DNA of 64,000 bases from Coriobacteriaceae bacterium (GCA_902399975.1 CABOHA010000002.1:124001-188000), one strand, 5' to 3'; positions 50,566 to 59,883 are shown, numbered from the stretch's first letter. Translations and numbers: made by a program. Notes: generated from the letters alone by a model not told the origin.

Positions 50566-51249
50566 ATGTCCGATTCGAGCGACAGTTCTAAGCCGCGACC
50601 CAAGACCGCGGCCGTTCCACACTACACGGTGGGCGAGGAGATCATGAACTCCGTCACCCATGGTGTCGGCTGCCTGCTGGGTATCGCGGGCCTGGTGCTC
50701 CTGATCGTATTCGCTGCCTTGCGCGGCGGAGGCCCGGCCCACATGGCCGCGGCGATTGTCTATGGTGTCAGCATTATCCTCGAATACCTAGCCTCTACGC
50801 TCTACCACGCGATTCAGCCCGCGCGCGCCAAGCGCGTGTTTCGCATCATCGACCACAGCTGCATCTACCTGCTCATTGCCGGTAGCTATACGCCGTTTTG
50901 CCTCATCACGCTCGCAAACGACGGCGGCCCTGCGCTGTTCTTTGCCGTATGGGCCATCGCCATTATCGGCATTGCCCTCGAATGCTTTATGCGCGAGCGC
51001 CAGCCGCACTGGGTAAGCGGCCTGGTCTACCTGCTGATGGGCTGGCTCGTCGTCTTTAAGCTGCCCGAGCTCGTGTCGCTGCTCAACCCCGTGGCACTTG
51101 CTCTGCTCGCTGTCGGCGGCGTGTGCTACACCGTGGGCGTGCCGTTCTACATCGCCAAAAACGTGCGTTACCTGCACAGTGTGTTTCACTTGTGGGTGCT
51201 CGCCGGCAGCATCTTCCAGTTCATGGCGGTGATTCTCTTCGTAATCTAG
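50566..51249 (+). CDS. HlyIII/PAQR family membrane protein
   Basis: The 227-residue protein has seven membrane helices and the family motifs EEIMNSVTHGVGCLLG, SIILEYLASTLYHAI and DHSCIYLLIAGSYTPF, with a C-terminal VFHLWVLAGSIFQF. The conserved Glu/His/Asp residues are expected to bind zinc. ATG 50566 was used; a TTG upstream overlaps the ribosome site GGAGG. Despite the name, cytolysis is unproven for most members. Confidence 0.9.
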   Translation: MSDSSDSSKPRPKTAAVPHYTVGEEIMNSVTHGVGCLLGIAGLVLLIVFAALRGGGPAHMAAAIVYGVSIILEYLASTLYHAIQPARAKRVFRIIDHSCIYLLIAGSYTPFCLITLANDGGPALFFAVWAIAIIGIALECFMRERQPHWVSGLVYLLMGWLVVFKLPELVSLLNPVALALLAVGGVCYTVGVPFYIAKNVRYLHSVFHLWVLAGSIFQFMAVILFVI

Positions 51250-51359
51250 CGACCGCGCCTGCGCGCCCGCGTCCTCGTTTGGGCGCCGGTGCAATTGCCG
51301 TATCCGTCATCAACGTTTTGACCTGACGTCCCGAATCTTGGAGGTTCGAGAAACTCCCG

Positions 51360-52733
51360 ATGGACATAACCATCTCCCTTATCACCACCCTCGTTTTGAC
51401 CCTCATCAACGGCTACTTCTCTATGTCCGAGATGGCGCTCACCACGGCCAAGCGCGCCGTGCTGGAGCATGAGGCCGAGGAAGGCGACAAGCGCGCCGAG
51501 CGTGCCATTAAGCTGGCTGCCGATTCCGACCAGCTGCTCGCCACCATTCAGGTCGCCATCACGCTCGTGGGCTTCGCCTCGTCCGCCGTCGCCTCGACGA
51601 GCCTGTCCGACCCGCTCGCCACATGGCTCATGAGCTTTGGCATCGCGCCGCTTTCCGCCATCGCGCGCGGCCTGGCGCCGGTCATCATCACCGTCGCGGT
51701 CGCCTTTGTGTCCATCGTGATCGGCGAGCTTGTGCCCAAGCGCATCGGCCTCGCAAACGCCGAGGGCGTATCCAAGCAGGTCGTGGGACCGCTTTCCGTG
51801 TTCCAAAAGATCGCCCGCCCGCTCGTGTGGCTGACCGGTGCCTGCTCCGACGGCCTGGCCCGCATCCTGCGCATCAAGAGCGCCGACGACCGTCAGAACG
51901 TCTCGGAAGAAGAGATCAAGTACATGGTCTCGGAGCAGGACGACCTGCTCGACGAGGAAAAGCGCATGATCCACGAGATCTTCGACCTGGGCGACACCGT
52001 GGCTCGCGAGGTCATGGTGCCGCGCGTGGACACCACCATGTGCGAGGACGACGAGACAGTCGCCGACGTGCTGTCCACCATGCGCCAGACCGGCTTCAGT
52101 CGCATCCCCGTCTATCACGAGGACCCCGACAACGTCGCGGGCATCGCGCACATCAAGGACCTGATCCAGCCCGCGCTCGACGGCAAGGGCGACCAGCCCA
52201 TTGCCGACTTTTTGCGCGATGCCACCTTTGTGCCCGACACCAAGGACATCCTGCCGCTGCTGTCCGAGATGCAGACTTCGCACGACCAGATTGTGGTCGT
52301 CGTGGACGAGTACGGCGGCACGGCCGGCATCATCACCATCGAAGATATCGTCGAGGAGATCGTCGGCGAGATCGAGGACGAGTTCGACCCCGACAACAAG
52401 TACCTCACACGCCTTTCGCGCCGCGAGTGGCTTGTCGATGGGCGTTTTTCGTGCGATGACGCGATTGAGCTTGGTTGGCCGCTCGAGGAAAGCGATGATT
52501 ATGAGACTATCGCCGGCTGGATTTTGGAGCTTTGCGACTCGGTGCCCGACATCGGAGAGGTGTTTGAGGTCGCGGGGTACAAGTTCAAGGTGCAGTCGAT
52601 GCGTGGCCAGCGCATCTCGCTCATTCGCGTGATCGCTCCGGCCGAAACCGATAAGAAGGATTCCGAGTCCTCGGCAGAGAAGCCGGCGGCGTCGGGTGCG
52701 GGCTCTGCGGACCCGCACGACGGCGACGAGTAG
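51360..52733 (+). CDS. CNNM/CorC-type transporter (DUF21, CBS pair, CorC domain)
   Basis: The 457-residue protein has a DUF21 membrane domain (1-185, with GYFSMSEMALTTAKRA and IVIGELVPKRIGL), two CBS domains (about 200-330) and a CorC/HlyC C-terminal domain (340-430), then a Ser/Ala/Glu-rich tail. CNNM proteins export or sense Mg2+. The gene is in the same region as MgtE and the NRAMP-like carrier, so magnesium homeostasis is the likely theme. Confidence 0.9.
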   Translation: MDITISLITTLVLTLINGYFSMSEMALTTAKRAVLEHEAEEGDKRAERAIKLAADSDQLLATIQVAITLVGFASSAVASTSLSDPLATWLMSFGIAPLSAIARGLAPVIITVAVAFVSIVIGELVPKRIGLANAEGVSKQVVGPLSVFQKIARPLVWLTGACSDGLARILRIKSADDRQNVSEEEIKYMVSEQDDLLDEEKRMIHEIFDLGDTVAREVMVPRVDTTMCEDDETVADVLSTMRQTGFSRIPVYHEDPDNVAGIAHIKDLIQPALDGKGDQPIADFLRDATFVPDTKDILPLLSEMQTSHDQIVVVVDEYGGTAGIITIEDIVEEIVGEIEDEFDPDNKYLTRLSRREWLVDGRFSCDDAIELGWPLEESDDYETIAGWILELCDSVPDIGEVFEVAGYKFKVQSMRGQRISLIRVIAPAETDKKDSESSAEKPAASGAGSADPHDGDE

Positions 52734-52757
52734 GGCAAGGACGAGTAGGGGAGAGTT

Positions 52758-53597
52758 ATGGCAGGCCTGTTCAACATCCTTAAGGTCACCGTCAGCGAGG
52801 ACAAGATTTGCGCGCACGTGCTGGTGAACCCCGGCATGCCGCTCATGACCTCGGAGGATATCGAGGCCACGGCGCGCGTGTACTACCTGGTGCCCGCGAT
52901 TGCCAAGCACCTGTGCCTGGGCGATTCCGGCCGCGAGTTCCAGGACTGCATGGGCCAGACCGAGCTTTGCCACCTGCTGGAGCACGTGACGGTCGAGCTC
53001 ATGAACGAGACCGGTCTTGCCGGCAGCATCTCGTGCGGCCGCACGCGCGTAAGCGAGCACGACGAGCGCGTCTTTGAGGTTGAGCTTTCGTGCCCCGACG
53101 ACGCGCTGGCTATCGGCGCGCTGTCTTCGGCCACCTTTATGATGGATTGGGCCTATCTGCACGCCGACCAGCCCGCCCCCGATGTGGACGGCACGGTCGC
53201 GGGCCTGCGCAACCTGGTGCTGGGCATGCGTGCCGAGGCCGAGGGCAAGGACCCGCACGAGGCCGTTGCCGCTGCGAACGGCGAGGACGTGGCCGAGGAT
53301 GCGCCCGAGGGCGACGCTCCTGCCGAGGCCGACGCCGACGCCGAGCCCGTTGCCGACGCGCCTGCTGAGCCCGAGTCTGCGGAGCCCCAAGGTGTCCCGA
53401 GCTTTGACGACGAGCCGCAGGAGGCAATCGATACCGAGGGTGCGGTCGCCGAGAACCACGAGGCCCCCGCGGCCGTCTTTGGCGGTGCGGCAACGGCTCC
53501 GTCCGGCTCGGCGCACGAGGGCAACCTGCCGCTCGTCGATGGCGCCGGCGAGGATCCGGCCGCCACGGTCGCCATGCCGGCTGCGCCTCAGGAGTAG
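52758..53597 (+). CDS. Protein with cyanophycin-synthetase N-domain-like fold
   Basis: Residues about 1-155 contain LCHLLEHVTVELMNETGLAG followed by SISCGRTRVSE, matching the N-terminal domain of CphA-type cyanophycin synthetases (HVxEHVALELQ...GFGRTR), but the ATP-grasp and ligase domains are absent. Residues 160-279 are acidic low complexity (Ala, Glu, Pro, Asp). It follows the CNNM gene by 24 bases. Function unknown; a stand-alone binding module is possible. Confidence 0.7.
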   Translation: MAGLFNILKVTVSEDKICAHVLVNPGMPLMTSEDIEATARVYYLVPAIAKHLCLGDSGREFQDCMGQTELCHLLEHVTVELMNETGLAGSISCGRTRVSEHDERVFEVELSCPDDALAIGALSSATFMMDWAYLHADQPAPDVDGTVAGLRNLVLGMRAEAEGKDPHEAVAAANGEDVAEDAPEGDAPAEADADAEPVADAPAEPESAEPQGVPSFDDEPQEAIDTEGAVAENHEAPAAVFGGAATAPSGSAHEGNLPLVDGAGEDPAATVAMPAAPQE

Positions 53598-53733
53598 GCT
53601 CACTCGCTTATCACCATCATGTACCTGCGCTTTTACCGTACGCAGATGAGCGCGACGGCAAGTGTTGCGCTGCGGGTATAATGGACAGCATTCAAACGGT
53701 GGGCATCGAGGTGCCCGCAGGAGAGGAATGATC

Positions 53734-54123
53734 ATGGGAAAGACTTTCAGCTTTGTCTCCGGTGCGCTCTTTGGTGCTGCTGCCGGCGCTATCATCGGCG
53801 TTGCTCTGGCCCCGCGCTCGGGTGCCGAGACCCGCGCCATGGCCGCCGATATCGCCAACGATGCCTGGGACAACATGCGTGACACCTACGAGCACGGTGC
53901 CGAGGAGGCTCGTGCCGCGGTCAACGACTTTGGTCCGATGGTCGACGCCAAGACCGATGACCTGCGCGCCAAGGTCGACCTGGCCCGCGAGCGCATGGAC
54001 CAGCTTCGCGAGCAGCTCAACGATGCCATCTCGGGCGGCAACGTGACGCCCGCTGCCGACGTCGTGGTCGAGAACGTCGCCGAGGCCGACACCGAGGCCA
54101 CGGAGCCCTCGACCGAGGCATAA
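53734..54123 (+). CDS. YtxH-domain protein
   Basis: The 129-residue protein has an N-terminal glycine-rich membrane helix (FVSGALFGAAAGAIIGVALAP) and a helical coiled region with DLRAKVDLARERMDQLREQL. This is the YtxH layout, a small stress-linked membrane protein. ATG 53734 is about seven bases after GGAGAGG. The TAA overlaps the ATG of the PRC-barrel gene. Confidence 0.85.
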   Translation: MGKTFSFVSGALFGAAAGAIIGVALAPRSGAETRAMAADIANDAWDNMRDTYEHGAEEARAAVNDFGPMVDAKTDDLRAKVDLARERMDQLREQLNDAISGGNVTPAADVVVENVAEADTEATEPSTEA

Positions 54124-54878
54124 TGCGCGCAGGGGATTTTGTCGGCGTCAAGGTTTATCGTAAGCCTGCCGAAGACAAGCGCACCAAAAAGGACGGCACG
54201 CCGCGCAGCCCTAAAAAGCTCGGCAAGATTCACTTTCCCGTCTTTACCCCGGGCGGCACGCGCGTGGTGGGCTTTATGGTCCGCCAGTCCGATATCGCGG
54301 GTATGATCGAGCGTCCCGACCGCTTTGTGGCGCTCGATGCCATCGGCGTCTATGAGGGTGCTGTCGCGGTCGAGGACGTCAAGGGCACCTACGATGCCGC
54401 CGCGGCCAAGCGCCTCGATATCAACCTGGACGATTGCATCATCTGGGTTGGCATGGACGTGCGCACGGAATCGGGCGATGTCGTGGGCTACTGCTCGGAC
54501 GTTGAGTTCAAGCCGCGCTCGGGTATTGTGCAGATGTTCTACGTGACCGCCGGTGCCGCTTCGAGTGTGCTGGTGGGCGACACGCAGGTGCCGCCGACGA
54601 TGCTGCGCGGCTACGAGAACGGCGCGATGATTGTCTCGGACGAGGTCAAGACGCTCGGGTATTCGGGCGGCGCGGCCGCCAAGGCTGCCGAGGCCAGTGT
54701 CGTGGTGGGCGATAAGGTCAAGAAGGGCGCCAAGGTGCTCGATGACAAGGGATCGGTCGCCGTGGACAAAGGCAGCCGCGCACTGGGCAAGCAGCTCGGC
54801 AAGACGCGCGGTATGTTCAAGGCCTTTAAGGACGAATATCAAAAGGCGAGCGGGGGCTCGTCAAAAGCTACAAAATAG
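54123..54878 (+). CDS. PRC-barrel domain protein
   Basis: The 251-residue protein has PRC-barrel-type segments (KLGKIHFPVFTPGGTRVVGF and ESGDVVGYCSDVEF), so two barrels in tandem, followed by an Ala/Lys-rich helical tail. PRC barrels mediate protein or RNA contacts. It is co-translated with YtxH and may work with it at the membrane. Confidence 0.85.
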   Translation: MRAGDFVGVKVYRKPAEDKRTKKDGTPRSPKKLGKIHFPVFTPGGTRVVGFMVRQSDIAGMIERPDRFVALDAIGVYEGAVAVEDVKGTYDAAAAKRLDINLDDCIIWVGMDVRTESGDVVGYCSDVEFKPRSGIVQMFYVTAGAASSVLVGDTQVPPTMLRGYENGAMIVSDEVKTLGYSGGAAAKAAEASVVVGDKVKKGAKVLDDKGSVAVDKGSRALGKQLGKTRGMFKAFKDEYQKASGGSSKATK

Positions 54879-54900
54879 CGACGTACCAAATGATGGGAGG

Positions 54901-54928
54901 CAAGCCGGAGACCTGTTGCTCCGGCTTG
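54901..54928 (+). terminator. Hairpin terminator after PRC-barrel gene
   Basis: CAAGCCGGAG pairs with CTCCGGCTTG around an 8-base loop and is followed by CTGTGTTT. Confidence 0.65.
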
Positions 54929-54950
54929 CTGTGTTTATGGGGGAGGGCAC

Positions 54951-56357
54951 ATGCGCCAAAACGGATCCAACTTAAACGGGCGTTCGGGTGCGCGTCCGAC
55001 GGCGCGCCGCGACCTGGGGCAGCTGCCCAGCGGTCAGCGCCGTCGCCGCCGTAAGCCCGGCGCGATGTACCTCAACCATAGCCGCGGGTTTAGCGACCGC
55101 AGCGCGCGCATCGGCAACGGGCGCTCGCCGCGCCGACCGTCCCGTCTGCCCTATGCGCTCATTGCCGTGGGCTGTGCGCTCGTGCTGTTTATCGCTGCCG
55201 TCGTGGGCTACGTCAACCGCAGCGTGGACGTGGAACTTAACGGGCAAAAGACCGCGGTGCGCGTGGGCTCTACGCTGCAGAATCTCATCGACGACCAGGA
55301 GTTGACCGATACCTACGACGCAGGCGACCTGCTGGCCGTCGATGACAGCGTGCTCAAGCGCCATGGCGGCGAAAAGCTGTCGGTTAAGGTGGACGGCAAG
55401 CGCATAAAACAGGGCAAATGGGATAGCCGCGAACTTGAGGGCGGCGAGAAGGTGACGGTCAAGGATGGCCGTAACACCTACGAGAAGCACGAGGTTCAGG
55501 CTACGGTTATCGAGCCCAAGCTCAAGGTCGAGGGCACGGGCGCTATCGAGTATGTGCAGACATGGGGTGTCCAGGGCCGCTCCGAGGTGTGGGTTGGTGA
55601 GCAGTCGGGCAAGACGCAGGACCGCGGCGAGGTTGTGCCCGCCACCGATTGCGTCGTTGCGTGCGCCAGCGTGGCGCCCAAGGGCAACAAAAAGTACGTG
55701 GCGCTGACGTTTGACGAGGGTCCGAGCGGCGCCACCAAACAGATCTTGCAGGTGCTCAAGGAAAAGGGCGTTACCGCGACGTTCTTCCTTTCGGGCGATG
55801 CCGCGGAAGCCTCGCCCGCTACTGCCAAAGCGATTGTCGATGCCGGGTGCGAGATCGGATCCAACAGCTACAGCGACGATTCGCTCAAGGGTCAGGACCG
55901 TGAGACGGTACGCGAACAGATCACGAAAGGCACCGATGCGATTAAGTCGGCGACCGGCGTGAAGACGATGCTGCTGCGTGCTCCCTACGCTGCCTTTGAC
56001 GAGCAAAACTGGATTGATGCGATGGACCTGGTCTCCGCCGTGGTCTCGTGGAATATTGACTCGGGCGACTGGCTGCTCAACGGTGCCGACGAGCAGGTCT
56101 CAACGGTGCTCGATTCGGTGACGCCGGGCAATATCGTGCTGCTCACCGATAGAGACGAATGCGCCGAGCAGACGCTCGAGGCGCTGCCGCAGATTATCGA
56201 CGGTCTTGTCGCCGACGGATACAAGATCGTGACGCTCAGCGACCTGGTCAAGACGGACACATCGCTCAGCAAAAAGCTCACCTCGCTGACGAAGGTCACC
56301 ATGCCCAAGGACGCCGTGTTCCCCCAACTTGCCGAGGACGATGACACCACAGAGTAG
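54951..56357 (+). CDS. Polysaccharide deacetylase homologue lacking metal ligands
   Basis: The 468-residue protein has a basic cytoplasmic N-terminus, one membrane helix (70-90), a YabE/G5-like external region (95-235) and a NodB fold (245-440). The catalytic motif is TFDEGP (D255, E256) instead of TFDDGP; the metal-binding H-x-x-x-H is NSYSD (N305, D309); the last LLHD motif reads LLTD. All metal-binding positions and the catalytic histidine are changed, so it is probably a non-catalytic glycan-binding protein. The gene is full length with normal codon use, arguing against a decaying pseudogene. Confidence 0.85.
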   Translation: MRQNGSNLNGRSGARPTARRDLGQLPSGQRRRRRKPGAMYLNHSRGFSDRSARIGNGRSPRRPSRLPYALIAVGCALVLFIAAVVGYVNRSVDVELNGQKTAVRVGSTLQNLIDDQELTDTYDAGDLLAVDDSVLKRHGGEKLSVKVDGKRIKQGKWDSRELEGGEKVTVKDGRNTYEKHEVQATVIEPKLKVEGTGAIEYVQTWGVQGRSEVWVGEQSGKTQDRGEVVPATDCVVACASVAPKGNKKYVALTFDEGPSGATKQILQVLKEKGVTATFFLSGDAAEASPATAKAIVDAGCEIGSNSYSDDSLKGQDRETVREQITKGTDAIKSATGVKTMLLRAPYAAFDEQNWIDAMDLVSAVVSWNIDSGDWLLNGADEQVSTVLDSVTPGNIVLLTDRDECAEQTLEALPQIIDGLVADGYKIVTLSDLVKTDTSLSKKLTSLTKVTMPKDAVFPQLAEDDDTTE

Positions 56358-56390
56358 TCATTGGGTAGTCGTTTAAGAACGTCCCCAAGG
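56358..56390 (-). repeat. Single TTGGGGACGTTC repeat, inverted
   Basis: Right after the deacetylase stop codon, the minus strand reads CTTGGGGACGTTCTTAAACG, matching 47757-47785 almost exactly. Confidence 0.8.
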
Positions 56391-56499
56391 GCTATGTCAC
56401 GGATACGTCAGCGTTTGGTATGCCTGCAATGTGCAGCGCATAAATTCGATGCCGCAGGGCGATGCTGATGCTATAGTTACTGCGGTTAATGAGGGTCAA

Positions 56500-56680
56500 G
56501 AGAAAGGTTACAGGTGAAATCCAAACCTCGACCATACAGTCGATGACCCCATGCAGGTGCTTTTTGCGCATGCACGGGGTGTAAGCGTCGAGCGGCGTGC
56601 CGCCCGCGCATGCGTATACATATCCAGAAGCCCCCGGACGCCGCACGCGCGGCCGCGTCCGGAGGAATAATGATGGGGAG
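56500..56680 (+). promoter_or_regulatory. Structured leader upstream of mgtE, possible Mg2+ sensor
   Basis: The long 5' leader contains GGTTACAGGTGAAATCC and CCATACAGTC, which loosely resemble M-box (ykoK) signatures, then an imperfect hairpin closed by ACCCC/GGGGT and a terminal stem CCGGACGC/GCGTCCGG that touches AGGA before the coding region. The terminal stem could mask ribosome access. Identity as an M-box is unproven. Confidence 0.35.
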
Positions 56681-56685
56681 CACCA

Positions 56686-58530
56686 TTGAATTATCTGAGT
56701 GAGATGCTCAAATTGCCGGTCTTGGACGTCGACGGCGAAAAGCTCGGCGTGGTCAACGATTTTGGCATTGCTACCGGCGAAGTTTTTCCGCACGTGACGT
56801 CGCTCGCGTTCCGCGGCCCCGGCAAGACGCCGTTTATGATCAGCTGGCGCAAATGGGTCGACCGTATCGACGAGACGGGCGTGTACCTTAAGGCGTCGGC
56901 CACCGAAATCCGTTTTTCGTACCTGCAGCCGACCGAACTCTTGCTTGCCCGCGACGTGCTCAACAAGCAGATTGTCGACACGCAGGGCATGAAGGTCGTG
57001 CGCGTAAACGACATCAAGTTTTCCATGTCGGGCGAAAACCAGCTGCGCCTGCTGGGCGCCGAGGTCGGTGCCCGCGGTCTGCTACGCGCCATCAGCCCCG
57101 CGCTCGAGCATATCGTTGAAGGCTTTATGAAGCACCTGGGCAAGCCGCTCAGTGAGGATATCATCGCTTGGTCCTACATGGACCTGCTCGACCGCTCGAC
57201 CAAGAACATTCAACTCTCGGTGTCGCACAAGACGCTCGGCGAGCTGCACCCTGCCGACATCGCCGACATTATCGAGCAGCTCGACCCGCGTCTACGTGCG
57301 CAGGTGTTTGCGCAGCTCGATACTGCCCAGGCCGCCGAGGCCATCTCGGAGTTCGATGACGACGAGCTTATGACCGAGATGCTCGAGGGCCTGTCCGATA
57401 CGGACGCATCGTCGATGCTGGCCATGATGGACCCGGACGATGCAGCCGACCTGATCGACGAGCTCGATTACGAGAAGGCCGAGAAGCTCCTGCGCCTGAT
57501 GGGCGTCAAGGAGGAGAAGGCGATTCGTAACCTGCTAGGGTATGAAGACAACACCGCCGGCCGCATCATGACCTCGGAGTTTGTCTCCCTGCCCGCCACG
57601 GCAACGGTCGGTGACGCCATCGAGGCGATTCGCGAGCTCGACGAGGACTTCGAGAGCGTCTACTACGTCTATACCGAGGATCCGAGCGGCATGCTGACCG
57701 GCGTGCTTTCGCTGCGCACGCTGATCGTAGCCGACCGCGACGCCACGCTGGGTCAGCTGGCCTATCGCGACCTGGTCTATGTGTCGCCCGACGAGGACCA
57801 GGAAGACGTAACGGACGAGATGACCAAGTACGACCTGGTTGCCATCCCTGTCTGCGACGAGAACCGTCATATCCTGGGTATCGTAACCTTCGACGACGCC
57901 ATGGACGTTATTGCCGAGGAGCATCAGGAGGACCTGCAGATCGCCGGTGTCGGCTCGGGCGATAGCGCGTCGGACGACTCGACGAACGTGCTCAGCTGGT
58001 TCGTGCATCGCCAGTACTGGGTTGTTGTATGGGGCATCGCGTCGTGCATCATGGCGACCGTGCTGGGAACGGCGCTCGGCTCCGCGCATCTGGTGGTGTT
58101 CCCCATGTGCGCCATGCCGCTCGTGCTGCTGGCGGCCTCGCGCATGGTGTCGTTCGTCAAGAACTACTTCCTGGAGTATGACGGTCACGACGATGAGCCC
58201 AAGCCGTATCTGGGGTTCTTCTTCCAGAGCACGGGCATGGGCCTGATTCTGTCACTCGTGACCTACCTGTGCGCCCAGCTGGTGCGCACCGCTGCGTTCC
58301 CCGATGCGTCCATGTTTGAGGAGCAACTCTTTACCGGGTGCTTTAACATCGCGGCCATCGTCTGTCTGATTGGCAACATGAGCGCCGTGATTTACCTGAT
58401 GGTGCTGTTCTGGCGTGACGAGCATGACCTCAACACGTCGGGCACCGCCATGAACGTTATTGCCGTCATGATCTCGTGCGTAGCGTACTGCGTCGCTGCG
58501 GTGCTGCTCACCATGTCGGTCATGGGTTAG
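56686..58530 (+). CDS. mgtE: MgtE magnesium transporter with N-terminal PRC-barrel
   Basis: The 614-residue protein has a PRC-barrel-like start (LPVLDVDGEKLGVVNDFG), the MgtE_N superhelix (LHPADIADIIEQLD and DPDDAADLIDEL), a CBS pair (about 300-415) and five C-terminal helices. The TTG start at 56686 follows GGGGAG at good spacing. MgtE is a Mg2+ channel gated by its cytoplasmic domains. The next gene, an NRAMP relative, begins 8 bases later. Confidence 0.9.
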   Translation: MNYLSEMLKLPVLDVDGEKLGVVNDFGIATGEVFPHVTSLAFRGPGKTPFMISWRKWVDRIDETGVYLKASATEIRFSYLQPTELLLARDVLNKQIVDTQGMKVVRVNDIKFSMSGENQLRLLGAEVGARGLLRAISPALEHIVEGFMKHLGKPLSEDIIAWSYMDLLDRSTKNIQLSVSHKTLGELHPADIADIIEQLDPRLRAQVFAQLDTAQAAEAISEFDDDELMTEMLEGLSDTDASSMLAMMDPDDAADLIDELDYEKAEKLLRLMGVKEEKAIRNLLGYEDNTAGRIMTSEFVSLPATATVGDAIEAIRELDEDFESVYYVYTEDPSGMLTGVLSLRTLIVADRDATLGQLAYRDLVYVSPDEDQEDVTDEMTKYDLVAIPVCDENRHILGIVTFDDAMDVIAEEHQEDLQIAGVGSGDSASDDSTNVLSWFVHRQYWVVVWGIASCIMATVLGTALGSAHLVVFPMCAMPLVLLAASRMVSFVKNYFLEYDGHDDEPKPYLGFFFQSTGMGLILSLVTYLCAQLVRTAAFPDASMFEEQLFTGCFNIAAIVCLIGNMSAVIYLMVLFWRDEHDLNTSGTAMNVIAVMISCVAYCVAAVLLTMSVMG

Positions 58531-58538
58531 GTGGTCGC

Positions 58539-59801
58539 GTGCAAAATACCAAGCAAAAGTCGGGCACCAAGCAAAAGTTGACCATCGCGGCCATCTTTGG
58601 CGCTATGGGTCCCGGTCTGCTGGCGGCGCTTTCGGGCAATGACGCCGGCGGCATTGCAACGTATTCCAGCGCGGGCGCCAGCTATGGCTATAAGATGCTC
58701 TGGATGCTTCCCGTCATGACTGTGCTGCTCATCGTGACGCAGGAGACCGCGGCGCGCTGCGGCTGCGTCACGGGCAAGGGCCTGGCATCGCTCATTCGCG
58801 AGCGCTTTGGCGTGCGCAAGAGTGTACTTGCTATGGCGGCGCTGTTGATCGCCAACACGGCTGTGACCATTTCGGAGTTTGCGGGCATCGCCAGCGGCCT
58901 TGCTCTCTTTGGCGTGCCGGCGAGCATCTCGGTGCCGTTGGTGGCGCTGCTGGTGTGGATGCTTACCATGTCGGGTAGTTTCCAGCGCATCGAGAAGATC
59001 CTGCTGCTGGTAAGCTGCGTCTTCGTGACCTATATTGTCGCCGCGTTTATGGCTGGCCCCAACTGGGGTGAGGTCGCGGTCGACCTGGTCGTGCCCAATA
59101 TTCAAAACGACCCCAGCTACGTGTCGCTCGTGGTCGCAACGATCGGTACCACCATCGCACCGTGGATGATCTTTTTGGCGCAGAACAACGTGGTCGATAA
59201 GAACGCGGGCGAGGACGACATCGTGCTGCAGCGTATTGATACCGTGAGCGGCTCGCTTGCTGCCGATGTCATTGCCGGCTTTATTATCATCACGACCGGT
59301 ACGGTGTTGTTCCCGGCGGGTATTCAGATTAGCGATGCCGCCGATGCTGCCCGCGCGCTGGAGCCTATTGCGGGTCAGTGGTCCACGGTACTGTTTGCCT
59401 CGGGCTTGGTCGCGGCGAGCTTCTTGGCCGCCTGCGTGCTGCCGGGCGTTACGTCGAGCGCTATCTGCGAGGCATTTGGCTGGGAGCGCGGTGCCGACCG
59501 CAGCTGGGACGAGGCCCCGGTCTATCGCGGCATCATTACGGCCATCATCGGTATCTCTGCCGTGCTGGTGCTTATGCCCGGCGTCGATCTGTTCCAGATT
59601 ATGATGACCTCGCAGGTCATCAATGGCGTGCTGCTGCCCGTGGTTCTGGTGTTCCAGGTAGTTATTGCCGCTGACCGTCACATTATGGGCACTAACCGCA
59701 ACGGCCGCGTGTGGAATGTGCTCACTTGGGCGACTATCGGTGTGATTACGGTGCTGACGGTCGTCATGTTTGTTCTGCAGGCGATGGGTTACAGCGCTTA
59801 G
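58539..59801 (+). CDS. NRAMP-related carrier with magnesium-type site
   Basis: The 420-residue protein has about eleven helices and the NRAMP fold (GPGLLAALSGNDAGG in helix 1). The metal motif DPGN is replaced by DAGG (D35-G38), and in helix 6 the expected MPH is APW (TTIAPWMIFLAQNN). The missing methionine and asparagine match the NRMT branch, which transports Mg2+ and includes a characterised Eggerthella lenta protein. Linkage to mgtE supports this. GTG 58539 is used as start. Confidence 0.85.
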   Translation: MQNTKQKSGTKQKLTIAAIFGAMGPGLLAALSGNDAGGIATYSSAGASYGYKMLWMLPVMTVLLIVTQETAARCGCVTGKGLASLIRERFGVRKSVLAMAALLIANTAVTISEFAGIASGLALFGVPASISVPLVALLVWMLTMSGSFQRIEKILLLVSCVFVTYIVAAFMAGPNWGEVAVDLVVPNIQNDPSYVSLVVATIGTTIAPWMIFLAQNNVVDKNAGEDDIVLQRIDTVSGSLAADVIAGFIIITTGTVLFPAGIQISDAADAARALEPIAGQWSTVLFASGLVAASFLAACVLPGVTSSAICEAFGWERGADRSWDEAPVYRGIITAIIGISAVLVLMPGVDLFQIMMTSQVINGVLLPVVLVFQVVIAADRHIMGTNRNGRVWNVLTWATIGVITVLTVVMFVLQAMGYSA

Positions 59802-59819
59802 CGCCTCTTTTGGACTCCA

Positions 59820-59854
59820 AACAGGCCGCAGCGATGGACTGCGGCCTGTTTTTT
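59820..59854 (+). terminator. Intrinsic terminator of the Mg operon
   Basis: AACAGGCCGCAG pairs with CTGCGGCCTGTT around a 7-base loop and is followed by TTTT. Confidence 0.92.
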
Positions 59855-59883
59855 GCCCGCTATAGGGCGTTAGTTATATGGCA

